Shown here piece after piece: positions 1 to 8,113 of a stretch of DNA of 64,000 nt. This stretch comes from Nonlabens agnitus (GTDB lineage: Bacteria > Bacteroidota > Bacteroidia > Flavobacteriales > Flavobacteriaceae), in contig NZ_MQUC01000003.1 of the NCBI RefSeq assembly GCF_002994045.1, positions 2,022,501-2,086,500 of the forward strand. The letters are read 5' to 3'. The first letter of the stretch is position 1. The number at the start of each line of letters is the position of its first letter. The position numbers and the translations under genes were made by a program. The notes under the pieces were generated by a model that was not told the DNA's origin, did no database searches, and worked only from the letters and a program-made list of their open reading frames with translations.

Positions 1-1221
1 CTGCTCACAATAATTAGGTTTAAGCTGCAGCACAGCCTGAGATTCCAAAGCAGTTTTAATGCCAATCAATTTCTTGAATCCTTGTGTTATCGTATTTTTT
101 TCCATCGGGATATCGCTTATGATTCCCAGCAATTCATCGGTATTATCTTTCCCATGATGGCGAGCATAGGCAAATTTGATGGGCACGATGCAATTGATAA
201 TTAACAGGTCGATAAAGGATTGTGTTAAGACCTTTTCTCTAGATTCGGTTTGTTTGTCAAATACATGATGCGTGTCCCAATATTTTGCAGCTTTCACGTC
301 AAACACCGCGCTAATTTCTGCTTTGGATTTTGCCAAAATGACCTGAGCAAGCAGCATAGGATTTCTATGATACAACATAGCAAGTTGAGATAGGCGAATG
401 GTTGGATAATTTGCTGGTCGCAACCTGAAAAACTTTAAATCTGTTGGTATAGGTTTTAATTGAAATTTCGCTTTCGCGAAAGCGAACTCCTTCTCAAGCA
501 GGCTAAAATATCGATCTTCTCGCGGTGTGTCCAGCAATCCCAATAAGCCCATCAAAACAGATTCCAGCTGGAAAGCGTCGGCAGCCAGTTTACGCACCAC
601 AGATTGATCCATAGCCGTTGCGATTTGCTCAAAGGCATCTGCATTTACCTTAGTTCCAAAACTGCGTGCCAGCATTTGAAAAAAGGTGGCTTCCCAGTCA
701 TTATTGTTCTGTTTCAAGCTTTTCTCGATGCGCTGGTAGCGCTGCTCCAGTCGCTGGATGTAGACCTTTTCCAACCACATATCAACCTGAAAAGAATCCA
801 CCTGATGGATGAGTTTCTCACAATTGATGAATTGATCGTTTTTGTAGGCGAATAGCTTTGTGTAGGTGAGAATCGCATCATCAGGCACGTATGTCGATAC
901 CTCAAGTACTGGTATGTCGATCTCACTGCGCCTCGTGATCTCTGCATCGTGCTTCCAGACCACGTGTAGGATAACGTTGTCATAAGCTGGATCATCATCA
1001 TGGCCGTGCTTGTACCAGTCGCTGGATTTTACATGCATCTCTACATTTCCAGCCCATAATTGACCATCGATCTCTACCTGTGCATTGAAAAAATCTGGTC
1101 CAGAATGGTGATTATGATGCCCTAGGTTCTTGATCACTACCAATTGATGCTTAGTGGTACGCAGCTGTAGACCACTCAACTTTTTGAACTTCCAGAGGTA
1201 ATGGATAAAATCTTCCCGCAT
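1..1221 (-). CDS. DUF2851 family protein (3' end cut by window)
   Basis: An open frame runs from an ATG at 1221 to the window edge with no stop, giving at least 407 codons. The product begins MREDFIHYLWKFKKLSGLQL and contains the stretch GHHNHHSGPDFFNAQVEIDG followed by WAGNVEMHVKSSDWYKHGHD, which I recognise as typical of DUF2851, a Bacteroidota family of unknown function usually a little over 400 residues long. Only the last few residues should therefore be missing. There is no signal peptide or membrane segment, so it is probably cytoplasmic. The palindrome at 469-484 lies in frame and encodes AFAKA. Family call is fairly sure; function is unknown. Confidence 0.8.
   Translation of the reverse strand, partial: MREDFIHYLWKFKKLSGLQLRTTKHQLVVIKNLGHHNHHSGPDFFNAQVEIDGQLWAGNVEMHVKSSDWYKHGHDDDPAYDNVILHVVWKHDAEITRRSEIDIPVLEVSTYVPDDAILTYTKLFAYKNDQFINCEKLIHQVDSFQVDMWLEKVYIQRLEQRYQRIEKSLKQNNNDWEATFFQMLARSFGTKVNADAFEQIATAMDQSVVRKLAADAFQLESVLMGLLGLLDTPREDRYFSLLEKEFAFAKAKFQLKPIPTDLKFFRLRPANYPTIRLSQLAMLYHRNPMLLAQVILAKSKAEISAVFDVKAAKYWDTHHVFDKQTESREKVLTQSFIDLLIINCIVPIKFAYARHHGKDNTDELLGIISDIPMEKNTITQGFKKLIGIKTALESQAVLQLKPNYCEQ
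469..484. repeat. 16-bp palindrome, copy 1 (in DUF2851 gene)
   Basis: Perfect CGCTTTCGCGAAAGCG, extended to TTCGCTTTCGCGAAAGCGAA. It lies in frame in the DUF2851 gene and is read as AFAKA. Confidence 0.95.
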
Positions 1222-1273
1222 GCGCCACTAGGTGAATGGACTAAGTTAAGAAGTTTTAGGATTTACGGCTCAA

Positions 1274-1350
1274 GGAATAAGGAATGAGGAATGAGGAATG
1301 AGGAATGAGGAATGAGGAATGAGGAATGAGGAATGAGGAATGAGGAAAAT
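1274..1350. repeat. Heptamer tandem repeat (GGAATGA)n
   Basis: Nine perfect consecutive copies of GGAATGA occupy 1281-1343. Degenerate units flank them: GGAATAA at 1274-1280 and GGAAAAT at 1344-1350. A period of 7 would shift any reading frame if copy number changed, but no ORF crosses it. Copy number is a likely strain-variable site. Confidence 0.95.
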
Positions 1351-1445
1351 TTAAAAAATCGTGCTCACAAACTTGTGCTTAGCTCTAGTGAATTTGAGAG
1401 TTATGCAAATTTTTGGGCTTGGGAACTGAAAATAGACAATCGGGC

Positions 1446-1515
1446 AACAGGTAACCGACAACTGGTAACTGATAACTAAAAACTGGCAACGGGCAACAGG
1501 CAATTAGCAACCGAC
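1446..1515. repeat. Degenerate heptamer repeat (AACNGGY-like)
   Basis: Ten consecutive 7-bp units can be laid out from 1446: AACAGGT, AACCGAC, AACTGGT, AACTGAT, AACTAAA, AACTGGC, AACGGGC, AACAGGC, AATTAGC, AACCGAC. The first two letters AA are invariant and the rest vary. It ends just before the stop codon of the CBS-like gene. This is an older or more mutated array than the GGAATGA one 100 bp away. Confidence 0.85.
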
Positions 1516-1518
1516 AAT

Positions 1519-2505
1519 TTACTCCAGCCAGCCTTTCTCTGCCATCCATTCATCATTAAAGAATTTACCAACGTATCTGGAACCGTGATCATGGTAAAGA
1601 ATGACGACAACATCATCTTTGGTAAAGCCTACTTCTTCATGGATTTGCAACAATCCTTTGATGGCTGCGCCAGCACTGTTTCCCAGAAACATTCCTTCTT
1701 CTTTAGCCAGACGACGCGTGTAGATAGCCGCATCCTTGTCAGTGACTTTAGTAAAACCATCGATCACTTCAAAACGCACGTTTTTGGGCAAGATATCTTC
1801 GCCTATTCCTTCAGTGACGTATGGGTAGATTTCATTCTCGTCAAAAATTCCGGTTTCGTGGTATTTTTTAAATACAGATCCATAGGTATCGATTCCCCAA
1901 ATCTTAATATCTGGATTCTTGCCTTTCAAATAGGTCCCTACGCCAGAAATGGTTCCACCTGTGCCAACTCCTACTACAAAATGCGTCACTTTACCATCCG
2001 TCTGTTCCCAGATTTCTGGACCAGTACTCATGTAGTGCGCTTTACAATTCGACGGGTTGTCATATTGATTCACGTACCAAGAGTTAGGTATTTCTTCGCT
2101 CAACCTCTTGCTGGTGGAATAATATGATTGCGGATCGTCTGGAGCTACATCGGTTGGGCATACATGCACCTCTGCGCCTACCGCGCGCAGAATATCCATT
2201 TTTTCTTTGGATTGTTTATCGCTCAACACACAGATCAATTTGTATCCCTTGATGATCGCAGCCAGTGCAAGACCCATTCCTGTGTTACCGCTGGTTCCTT
2301 CAATAATCGTCCCACCTGGCTTTAGACGGCCGTCAGCCTCTGCATCTTCAATCATCATGAGCCCCATGCGATCTTTGACGCTGTTGCCAGGATTGAAGGT
2401 TTCATATTTGGCCAGAACCAGACACGGTAGGTCCTCAACCAACTTGTTCATTTTTATCAAAGGCGTGTTGCCTATAGTTTCCAGTATATTTTCAGCGTAC
2501 TTCAT
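1519..2505 (-). CDS. PLP-dependent cystathionine beta-synthase/cysteine synthase family protein
   Basis: A fold-type II PLP enzyme of 328 residues from the ATG at 2505. That start gives MKYAENILETIGNTPLIKMN, the usual family N terminus; an in-frame ATG 13 codons upstream (2544) is less likely. Visible motifs are NPGNSVKDR with the PLP-binding lysine, EGTSGNTGMGLA contacting the substrate carboxylate, and VGTGGT binding the PLP phosphate. The C-terminal HDHGSRYVGKFFNDEWM segment resembles cystathionine beta-synthase more than plain O-acetylserine sulfhydrylase, but no C-terminal CBS-domain pair is present. It probably joins a sulfide or homocysteine nucleophile to serine or O-acetylserine; sequence alone does not decide which. 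Confidence 0.85.
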   Translation of the reverse strand: MKYAENILETIGNTPLIKMNKLVEDLPCLVLAKYETFNPGNSVKDRMGLMMIEDAEADGRLKPGGTIIEGTSGNTGMGLALAAIIKGYKLICVLSDKQSKEKMDILRAVGAEVHVCPTDVAPDDPQSYYSTSKRLSEEIPNSWYVNQYDNPSNCKAHYMSTGPEIWEQTDGKVTHFVVGVGTGGTISGVGTYLKGKNPDIKIWGIDTYGSVFKKYHETGIFDENEIYPYVTEGIGEDILPKNVRFEVIDGFTKVTDKDAAIYTRRLAKEEGMFLGNSAGAAIKGLLQIHEEVGFTKDDVVVILYHDHGSRYVGKFFNDEWMAEKGWLE

Positions 2506-2595
2506 GATCTTATTTTGCGCTGCAAATTTAGGATTTTGCAGCAAGGTTTGCAGGTAAAACCTACAGCTTATTTCTATGGATAGGAAGGTTGATGG

Positions 2596-2637
2596 TTTCG
2601 CTTTCCTGCCTGACCGGCAGGCAAGCGCGAAAGCGAA
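2596..2637. repeat. Palindrome interrupted by a nested inverted repeat
   Basis: The left half TTTCGCTTTC (2596-2605) and right half GCGAAAGCGAA (2627-2637) of the common palindrome are separated at the dyad centre by 21 bp (2606-2626). The insert is itself an inverted repeat, TGCCTG-ACCGG-CAGGCA. Outer and inner arms could form one long hairpin. It lies between the CBS-like and permease genes, both on the minus strand. Confidence 0.85.
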
Positions 2638-2648
2638 CTAAAAAATTT

Positions 2649-3884
2649 CTATTCAAAACGCATCGCCTTGACTGGCGAGATGCGACTAACGATATAGGTA
2701 GGAATGATAAGCACCAGCAGACAGATCATAAAAGTGCCCACGTTGAGCAACAGCACGTGCCACCAAGAGATGTACACAGGAGCTTCGGTTACGTAATAGG
2801 TCGATGGATCCAGTGTGAGTGGTGCAAAAAAGTATTGTAATCCTACCAAGCCCAACCCAATCAGATTGCCCCAAAACAAGCCTCGCAGAATCAAGGTCAT
2901 AGCATTGTAGAGAAATATTTTACGTACGGTCCAGTCTGTAGCGCCTAATGATTTGAGCAATCCAATCATACCAGTACGATCTAAAATAAGCACAAGCAAA
3001 GCGGTGATCATATTGATGATTCCAACAATCAAAATAATTGCGATAATCCCGTAAACATTGCTGTCCAATAAGGCTAACCACTGGAAGATGGTTGGATATT
3101 GATCTTTAATAGTCCTGGCATCGAGAAGCTGTGGAACCTGTAAAAAGACGTTTCTTCCTATCTCATCAACGTTTCCAAAATCATCAATGAACACCTCAAA
3201 TTTTCCTATCTGATTATCTTCCCATTTATTGATTTTTTGAATGTTGCGTATGTCGCCTACAATGAATTTTGTATCATATTCTGCCAGGCCGCTATCGTAA
3301 ATACCTATGACATTGAACGCCCGTGCAAGAGGTTCTTCATTTTCCTTCATGAAATAGGTAGGTGCCTTGTCACCTACTTTGAGCTGTAAACGCCTTGCGA
3401 TGTCATCAGAGATTAAAATATCTTTTGAGGTAGCCTCTTGAGATACATCTGGTAAAGATCCTTCAATCAGGAAATCTTTAAAGCTTTCCCAGCGATAATC
3501 GGTTCCAACACCTTTAAGGATAACACCTTCAAAATCTGTAGCCGTCCTGATCATGGCTCCTTTAGTCGCCACGGCTTGTACATGCGTGACCTGCGGTACG
3601 CTTTTAAAATCAGGATAAAATTCTTGGTTGATATCAATAGGCTTGACGGTCGTGATGGAGTTATTGCGATCAAATAGTGAGATGGTAATGTCGCCATTAA
3701 AGGCACTCACCTTTTCCCTAATCTTTTTTTGTAGGCCTACACCGGTCGCAACGGCGATGATCATTACAATCATTCCTATGGCAATGGCTGCAGTGGCGAT
3801 TTTAATTATCGGCGCACTTACGCTATTTTTATATTCTGTACTATGCTGTACGCGACGCGCTATGAAATACTCTAGATTCAATAC
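2649..3884 (-). CDS. LolC/LolE-like ABC transporter permease (FtsX family)
   Basis: A membrane permease of about 411 residues with one N-terminal transmembrane helix (around IKIATAAIAIGMIVMIIAVATGVGL), a large periplasmic domain, and three C-terminal helices forming the FtsX domain. It resembles lipoprotein-releasing LolC/E permeases; no ATPase partner is adjacent. I place the start at TTG 3884, giving (L)NLEYFIARRVQHS as in relatives. A TATATTTG -7 box lies 15 bases upstream, whereas the in-frame ATG at 3911 would sit inside that promoter. With this start the gene overlaps the divergent namZ-like gene by 23 bp at their 5' ends. Substrate is inferred from family only. Confidence 0.8.
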   Translation of the reverse strand, partial: VLNLEYFIARRVQHSTEYKNSVSAPIIKIATAAIAIGMIVMIIAVATGVGLQKKIREKVSAFNGDITISLFDRNNSITTVKPIDINQEFYPDFKSVPQVTHVQAVATKGAMIRTATDFEGVILKGVGTDYRWESFKDFLIEGSLPDVSQEATSKDILISDDIARRLQLKVGDKAPTYFMKENEEPLARAFNVIGIYDSGLAEYDTKFIVGDIRNIQKINKWEDNQIGKFEVFIDDFGNVDEIGRNVFLQVPQLLDARTIKDQYPTIFQWLALLDSNVYGIIAIILIVGIINMITALLVLILDRTGMIGLLKSLGATDWTVRKIFLYNAMTLILRGLFWGNLIGLGLVGLQYFFAPLTLDPSTYYVTEAPVYISWWHVLLLNVGTFMICLLVLIIPTYIVSRISPVKAMRFE

Positions 3885-5181
3885 TTTTCCTTCAATTTTC
3901 AAATATACCATAATAGCTTTTGCTTTGGTGCTTACTTCCTGCGATGCGGGCATCAATAACAAGAATAAAACGCAGCCCAATGATATCGTAGATCTGGATT
4001 ACAACGCCATTGATAGTACCAGATTGTTAAAGCCCTTGCAAAACAAACCTATTCCAGCCGCAGACCAGCTGGAAACCTGGATTCAAAAACTGGATGGCAA
4101 ACACGTTGCCATCGTGGGCAATCAAACCAGCGTTGTTAGCAGTAGTTCCATCAAAGAGCGCCGTACATGGGATCAAGCCATTAAAGTACGCTACGTTCAT
4201 CTCGTGGACACGTTATTATCGAGAGGTGTAACCGTAAAAAAAGTTTTTGCTCCAGAACATGGTTTTAGAGGTGATGCAGACGCTGGTGCTGCCATCGCAG
4301 ATGGTGTGGACAAAAGGTCTGGCCTATCCATTGTGTCATTATATGGCAATAACAAAAAACCTACTGCAGCACAGCTAGCAGATGTCGATGTGATACTGTT
4401 TGATATTCAGGACGTAGGCGCCAGGTTCTACACCTACATTTCTACCTTACACTATGTCATGGAAGCAGCGGCTGAGCAAAATAAAACAGTTTACATCCTA
4501 GACCGACCTAATCCCAATGGCCATTATGTAGATGGTCCTATTCTCGATAGCGATCATAAAAGCTTTGTAGGCATGCATCCCGTACCAGTGGTACACGGCA
4601 TGACCATAGGCGAGTATGCGCAAATGATCAATGGTGAAGGCTGGCTGGAATACGGTAAAAAAGCAGATCTAATTGTGTTACCCATAAAGGACTATACTCA
4701 CGACACGCCATACGAGCTGCCCATTGCGCCATCGCCTAATTTGCCTAATGCGCAATCCATCAATCTATATCCCAGTTTGTGCTTTTTTGAAGGTACTGAT
4801 GTAAGCGTAGGTCGCGGCACAGACATGCAATTCCAAGTGTATGGTTCACCGTCACTGGCAAAATACCGAGACTTTGCTTTCACACCTACGCCCAATCGTG
4901 GTGCTAAAAGACCATTGTTCAACGGTAAAAAATGCTTCGGTGTGGATTTGAGGGATTATCCCAAACTGGATCGATTGAACCTAGAGTTTGTGGTGGACGC
5001 TTTCGCGAAAGCGCCCTACAAACAATCCTTCTTCAATTTCTTTTTTACAAAACTGGCAGGTACCGACCTGTTGCAAAAACAGATCGAGAAAGGTATGAGT
5101 GCCGAAGAAATTGCAGCCACCTGGAAGGAAGGCCTTGCAGATTTTATGATCACCCGAGAGAAATACCTATTGTACGACTAA
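3862..5181 (+). CDS. namZ: NamZ-like exo-beta-N-acetylmuramidase (DUF1343), lipoprotein
   Basis: The start at ATG 3862 gives a lipoprotein signal MKYSRFNTFPSIFKYTIIAFALVLTSC with the lipobox cysteine at the end; 439 residues in all. The body matches the YbbC/DUF1343 family: VAIVGNQTSVV, KVFAPEHGFRG with the conserved EHG, DVILFDIQDVGARFYTYISTL, ILDRPNPNG, and RGTDMQFQVYGSP. Characterised NamZ enzymes release N-acetylmuramic acid from peptidoglycan fragments, so a role in wall recycling at the outer membrane is expected. The palindrome at 4998-5013 is read as AFAKA. The 5' end overlaps the divergent permease gene. Upstream in-frame codons exist but would destroy the signal peptide. Confidence 0.85.
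   Translation: MKYSRFNTFPSIFKYTIIAFALVLTSCDAGINNKNKTQPNDIVDLDYNAIDSTRLLKPLQNKPIPAADQLETWIQKLDGKHVAIVGNQTSVVSSSSIKERRTWDQAIKVRYVHLVDTLLSRGVTVKKVFAPEHGFRGDADAGAAIADGVDKRSGLSIVSLYGNNKKPTAAQLADVDVILFDIQDVGARFYTYISTLHYVMEAAAEQNKTVYILDRPNPNGHYVDGPILDSDHKSFVGMHPVPVVHGMTIGEYAQMINGEGWLEYGKKADLIVLPIKDYTHDTPYELPIAPSPNLPNAQSINLYPSLCFFEGTDVSVGRGTDMQFQVYGSPSLAKYRDFAFTPTPNRGAKRPLFNGKKCFGVDLRDYPKLDRLNLEFVVDAFAKAPYKQSFFNFFFTKLAGTDLLQKQIEKGMSAEEIAATWKEGLADFMITREKYLLYD
3900..3907 (-). promoter_or_regulatory. -7 box TATATTTG for the permease gene
   Basis: A perfect match to the Bacteroidota -7 consensus TAnnTTTG on the minus strand, 15 bases upstream of the TTG start. It lies inside the divergent lipoprotein gene's signal-peptide region. 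I see no clear -33 TTG at the right distance, so support is partial. Confidence 0.5.
4998..5013. repeat. 16-bp palindrome, copy 2 (in namZ)
   Basis: Perfect CGCTTTCGCGAAAGCG, in frame and read as AFAKA near the C terminus of the NamZ-like protein. Confidence 0.95.
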
Positions 5182-5197
5182 CCAAAACCTTGTGCCA

Positions 5198-5641
5198 ATG
5201 GAATCCTTTTTTGAAGAACCCACCTATCGAAAATTACGGGAACGGTTACAACATATAGATGCCAGCAAGTCGCCTGAATGGGGCAAAATGGACGCGGCTC
5301 AAATGCTCAAGCACTGTCAATTCCCTATTCAAATTGCCATGGGTAAGGAAAAGGTTGATTTAAAATCCAATTGGCTAGCAAAGGTGTTTTTCAAAAAATC
5401 ACTGTATTCCCCAAAACCATTTCGTAAAAATCTGCCCACAGCACCTTCCTTAAAGGTGGCTGATCTTAAGGATTTTGAAAGCGAAAAGGAAAAACTGGAT
5501 CAATGGATGCAGGAACTGTGGTATGATCGTCACAATGATAATCGTAGACCGCATCCTGTTTTTGGAACATTTACTAAAGAACAATGGGGCATCCTGCAAT
5601 GGAAGCATCTGGACCACCATTTCAGGCAGTTTGGGGTTTAG
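5198..5641 (+). CDS. DUF1569 family (DinB-fold) protein
   Basis: A cytoplasmic protein of 147 residues from ATG 5198 (a GTG at 5192 is also in frame). It starts 16 bases after the namZ-like stop, so the two are probably co-transcribed. The pattern KMDAAQMLKHCQFPI near residue 40 and the C-terminal LQWKHLDHHFRQFGV are typical of DUF1569, a branch of the DinB/YfiT four-helix superfamily in which spaced histidines bind a metal. No signal peptide. Its reaction is unknown; some DinB proteins are thiol-dependent transferases, but nothing here shows that. Confidence 0.75.
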   Translation: MESFFEEPTYRKLRERLQHIDASKSPEWGKMDAAQMLKHCQFPIQIAMGKEKVDLKSNWLAKVFFKKSLYSPKPFRKNLPTAPSLKVADLKDFESEKEKLDQWMQELWYDRHNDNRRPHPVFGTFTKEQWGILQWKHLDHHFRQFGV

Positions 5642-5654
5642 CCTAAATATTCAA

Positions 5655-6662
5655 TTATTCATTCAACATCTGCCACAATCGATCTTTCAATTGCTGGATG
5701 TTGTATTGGCTTATGGCACTGATAAACATATACGGCGCACCGTCAAAAGCGCCTTCATTATCTAAATGTTCCTTCATCTCTGCCATTAATTCCTCGTCCA
5801 GCATATCAGATTTGGAAATTGCAACGAAGCGTTCTTTATCCAGCATTTCTGGATTGTATTTACGCAACTCATTAAGCAGAATTTGATACTGTTCGTTGAT
5901 GTCCTTAGCATCTGCTGGGATCATGAACAATAAAGTAGAATTACGCTCAATATGACGCAGGAATCGGTGGCCTATACCTTTACCTTCGGCAGCTCCTTCA
6001 ATAATTCCAGGGATATCAGCCATGACAAAAGTCTGAAAATCCCGATACTCCACGATTCCTAAATTGGGCTTTAAAGTCGTGAACTCATAGTTGGCAATTT
6101 TGGGCTTTGCCGCGGTAACTACTGACAATAATGTGGACTTACCGGCATTGGGAAATCCAACCAAACCAACATCTGCCAGAATCTTAAGCTCAAAAGTTAC
6201 TTCTAGTGCTTCACCTTCAGTTCCTGGTTGTGCGTATCGCGGCGTTTGTCTGGTAGAACTTTTAAAATGCCAGTTTCCCTTACCGCCCATGCCACCTTCT
6301 GCAATGATAAACTCATCACCGTCATCCAGTACTTCATGAATGATCTGACCGGTCTCGGTATTCTTGATCACGGTTCCTAACGGTAGGTCGATATATATAT
6401 CCTCACCATCTTCACCTGTACGGCGCTGTTTAGCACCATTACCACCTTGCGAAGCCTTAAAATGTCGCTTGTATTTAAAGTGATACAAGGTCCATAAGTT
6501 TTTATTACCTCTAATGATAATGTGGCCACCACGACCGCCATCACCACCATCGGGACCACCTTTATCAATATATTTTTCACGGTGCAGGTGCGTACTTCCC
6601 TTACCGCCACGACCGGATTCCAGATGAACCTTAGTATAGTCTACAAAATTTCCTTCAGTCAT
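5655..6662 (-). CDS. obgE: Obg family GTPase (CgtA)
   Basis: A 335-residue GTPase with the glycine-rich Obg fold at residues 1-158 (repeated GG motifs such as [12 protein letters not shown] and GGMGGKGN) followed by a G domain. G1 is GFPNAGKST at 169-177, G3 is DIPG, G4 is the SKSD variant of NKxD, and G5 is around SAIS. The C-terminal OCT domain of some homologues is absent, which is usual for Bacteroidota. The family binds the large ribosomal subunit and acts in its assembly and in growth control. It follows the hpt-adk gene on the same strand after 77 bp. Confidence 0.95.
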   Translation of the reverse strand: MTEGNFVDYTKVHLESGRGGKGSTHLHREKYIDKGGPDGGDGGRGGHIIIRGNKNLWTLYHFKYKRHFKASQGGNGAKQRRTGEDGEDIYIDLPLGTVIKNTETGQIIHEVLDDGDEFIIAEGGMGGKGNWHFKSSTRQTPRYAQPGTEGEALEVTFELKILADVGLVGFPNAGKSTLLSVVTAAKPKIANYEFTTLKPNLGIVEYRDFQTFVMADIPGIIEGAAEGKGIGHRFLRHIERNSTLLFMIPADAKDINEQYQILLNELRKYNPEMLDKERFVAISKSDMLDEELMAEMKEHLDNEGAFDGAPYMFISAISQYNIQQLKDRLWQMLNE

Positions 6663-6739
6663 GGTTGTTTCTTTATCGTCTGTAAACAGAACGTGTATTA
6701 GTTAGAAATTACTTACCGCAATTTCAGAGTATTTATGGT

Positions 6740-7843
6740 CTATAGCTTATCAAACTCCGCACTCAAGCGATCTGTGATCTCGTCTATCGAGCCTTCACCG
6801 TCTACACCGTAATATTTGTCTTGAGCTTGATAATAGTTTTTGAGTGGTGCGGTCTGTTTGTAATATACCTTGATGCGATCGCGTATGACCGTCTCATTGG
6901 CATCATCGGGACGACCACTACTTTTGCCACGTTCCAACAAACGCTGGACCAGGATCTCGTCATCCACTTCCAAAGCTACCATTCCACTCACTTGCGTATC
7001 CTTGCTCTCCAACAACTCGTCTAGCGCTTTTGCCTGTGCATCTGTTCTAGGGAAACCATCAAAAATAAACCCGGCCGCATTTGGATGCTTTTCAACCTCT
7101 GCATTAAGCATTTTGATGGTGACTTCATCAGGCACCAGATTGCCTTTATCCATAAAGGATTTGGCCAGTGTTCCCAGCTCTGTGGCATTTTTGATATTGT
7201 ATCTAAAAACGTCGCCGGTAGAGATATGCACCAGTCCGTATTTTTCTTTCAAGCGCTCGGCCTGTGTTCCTTTTCCTGCTCCTGGAGGTCCAAAAAGTAC
7301 GATGTTTTTCATTGGTTTGGTCTGTACGTATAATTCGGGCAGGTTGCGCCCTAGGTTATTATAATCCATGCCGTATCCCACGACAAATTTGTTCTCAATA
7401 TTCTGTCCCACATAGTCAATTTTCAAGTCCCGGTTGTAAACCTCTGGCTTGAGGAACAAGGTAGCTATATAAAGAGCAGCAGGATTGTGGGTTTTCAGCT
7501 TTCGCGAAAGCGCCTCTACCGTCAATCCACTATCCACAATATCTTCCACGATGACCACCACGCGATCTGTCAAATCAATATCCAGTTCCATATCCAGCCT
7601 GATCTCGCCGGTCGATGCGGTTCCAGAATAACTACTGGTGCGCAAAAAACCTATCTCGCAGTCACCCTTGAATTTTCGGGTTAAATCTGCCAGGACCATG
7701 TAACTACCATTAAGAATCCCTAGAAAAACGGGCGTTTTATCCTTTAAATCCCTGTTGATTTGGTATGCAAGATTCTCTACGGCACTATCGATCTCATGGA
7801 CGCTTAGGAACGGCTTGAAATATAGATCATGAAGTTGGATCAC
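6740..7843 (-). CDS. adk: Hypoxanthine phosphoribosyltransferase-adenylate kinase fusion
   Basis: One 367-codon frame joins two purine enzymes. Residues 1-175 are an HPRT with the PRPP-binding loop EDIVDSGLT at 100-108. From M178 a complete short-LID adenylate kinase follows: P-loop GPPGAGKGT at 185-193, then STGDVFR, DGFPRT and RGKSSGRPDDAN without zinc cysteines. No stop or frame change separates them; the linker is only about QTKP. The start is GTG at 7843 (VIQLHDLYF), supported by a TATCTTTG -7 box 15 bp upstream. HPRT converts hypoxanthine or guanine to IMP or GMP; Adk interconverts AMP, ADP and ATP. An internal start for free Adk at M178 cannot be excluded. The palindrome core at 7498-7511 is read as LSRK. 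Confidence 0.9.
   Translation of the reverse strand: MIQLHDLYFKPFLSVHEIDSAVENLAYQINRDLKDKTPVFLGILNGSYMVLADLTRKFKGDCEIGFLRTSSYSGTASTGEIRLDMELDIDLTDRVVVIVEDIVDSGLTVEALSRKLKTHNPAALYIATLFLKPEVYNRDLKIDYVGQNIENKFVVGYGMDYNNLGRNLPELYVQTKPMKNIVLFGPPGAGKGTQAERLKEKYGLVHISTGDVFRYNIKNATELGTLAKSFMDKGNLVPDEVTIKMLNAEVEKHPNAAGFIFDGFPRTDAQAKALDELLESKDTQVSGMVALEVDDEILVQRLLERGKSSGRPDDANETVIRDRIKVYYKQTAPLKNYYQAQDKYYGVDGEGSIDEITDRLSAEFDKL
7498..7511. repeat. 14-bp palindrome core, copy 3 (in hpt-adk)
   Basis: GCTTTCGCGAAAGC, with the outer base pair lost on one side. In frame in the HPRT domain, read as LSRK just after the PRPP loop. Confidence 0.9.
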
Positions 7844-7858
7844 TGTGGTAATTTTCTG

Positions 7859-7866
7859 CAAAGATA
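7859..7866 (-). promoter_or_regulatory. -7 box TATCTTTG for hpt-adk
   Basis: Perfect TAnnTTTG on the minus strand, 15 bp upstream of the GTG start. No clear -33 element. It supports the GTG start over an upstream in-frame ATG at 7954. Confidence 0.5.
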
Positions 7867-7952
7867 ATGATTTGACCGCACGAGACTTTTTGAAGCCCGC
7901 AGTATTTGTAAGCACCTTGAACTCTCTATTTATGATCGTATTTAAAAGTTTC

Positions 7953-8051
7953 AAGGGCGTTGCCTGCGGCCGTGCTTTGCGTTACGATCTTTTTGATAGT
8001 CATTGCATAGGATGCACGACTATCAAAAAGGATTTTCACTACAATCACTAA
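7953..8051. repeat. REP-like element with strong hairpin
   Basis: Intergenic between divergent hpt-adk and purK. The central hairpin has 13-bp perfect arms (7989-8001 and 8018-8030, CTTTTTGATAGTC and its complement). Its loop contains a further inverted pair TGCAT/ATGCA, so the stem is almost continuous. Outside it, CTTTGCGTTA (from about 7975) faces TAACGCAAG (about 8048), a second nested inverted repeat. The flanking text GGGCGTTGCC...CTAACGC recalls interspersed repeats I have seen in other flavobacterial genomes. That link is from memory and unchecked. No ORF. Confidence 0.65.
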
Positions 8052-8113
8052 CGCAAGGTTAGCTCGTCAAGAAATGTAGTTTAAATCCAAATCGGAACTT
8101 GTATTTTTATCCC

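Larger units (their letters stand above)
1222..1518. other. Intergenic region with two period-7 repeats
   Basis: This 297-bp stretch lies upstream of the DUF2851 gene and downstream of the CBS-like gene, both on the minus strand. It holds two separate heptamer arrays (listed individually) joined by AT-rich DNA. I see no convincing ORF, RNA gene or terminator in it. Confidence 0.7.

Noticed and set aside
1274..1515. CRISPR array
   Set aside because: The repeats are 7 bp, directly abutting and without unique spacers; no cas genes are near.
1585..2127. A 180-codon plus-strand frame antisense to the CBS-like gene
   Set aside because: It lies wholly opposite a gene with clear PLP-enzyme motifs, has no recognisable domain and no promoter, and its composition is that of a reverse-strand shadow.
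3628..3861. In-frame upstream extension of the namZ-like gene
   Set aside because: It would place 78 residues before a clear lipoprotein signal and runs antisense to the permease's first membrane helix.
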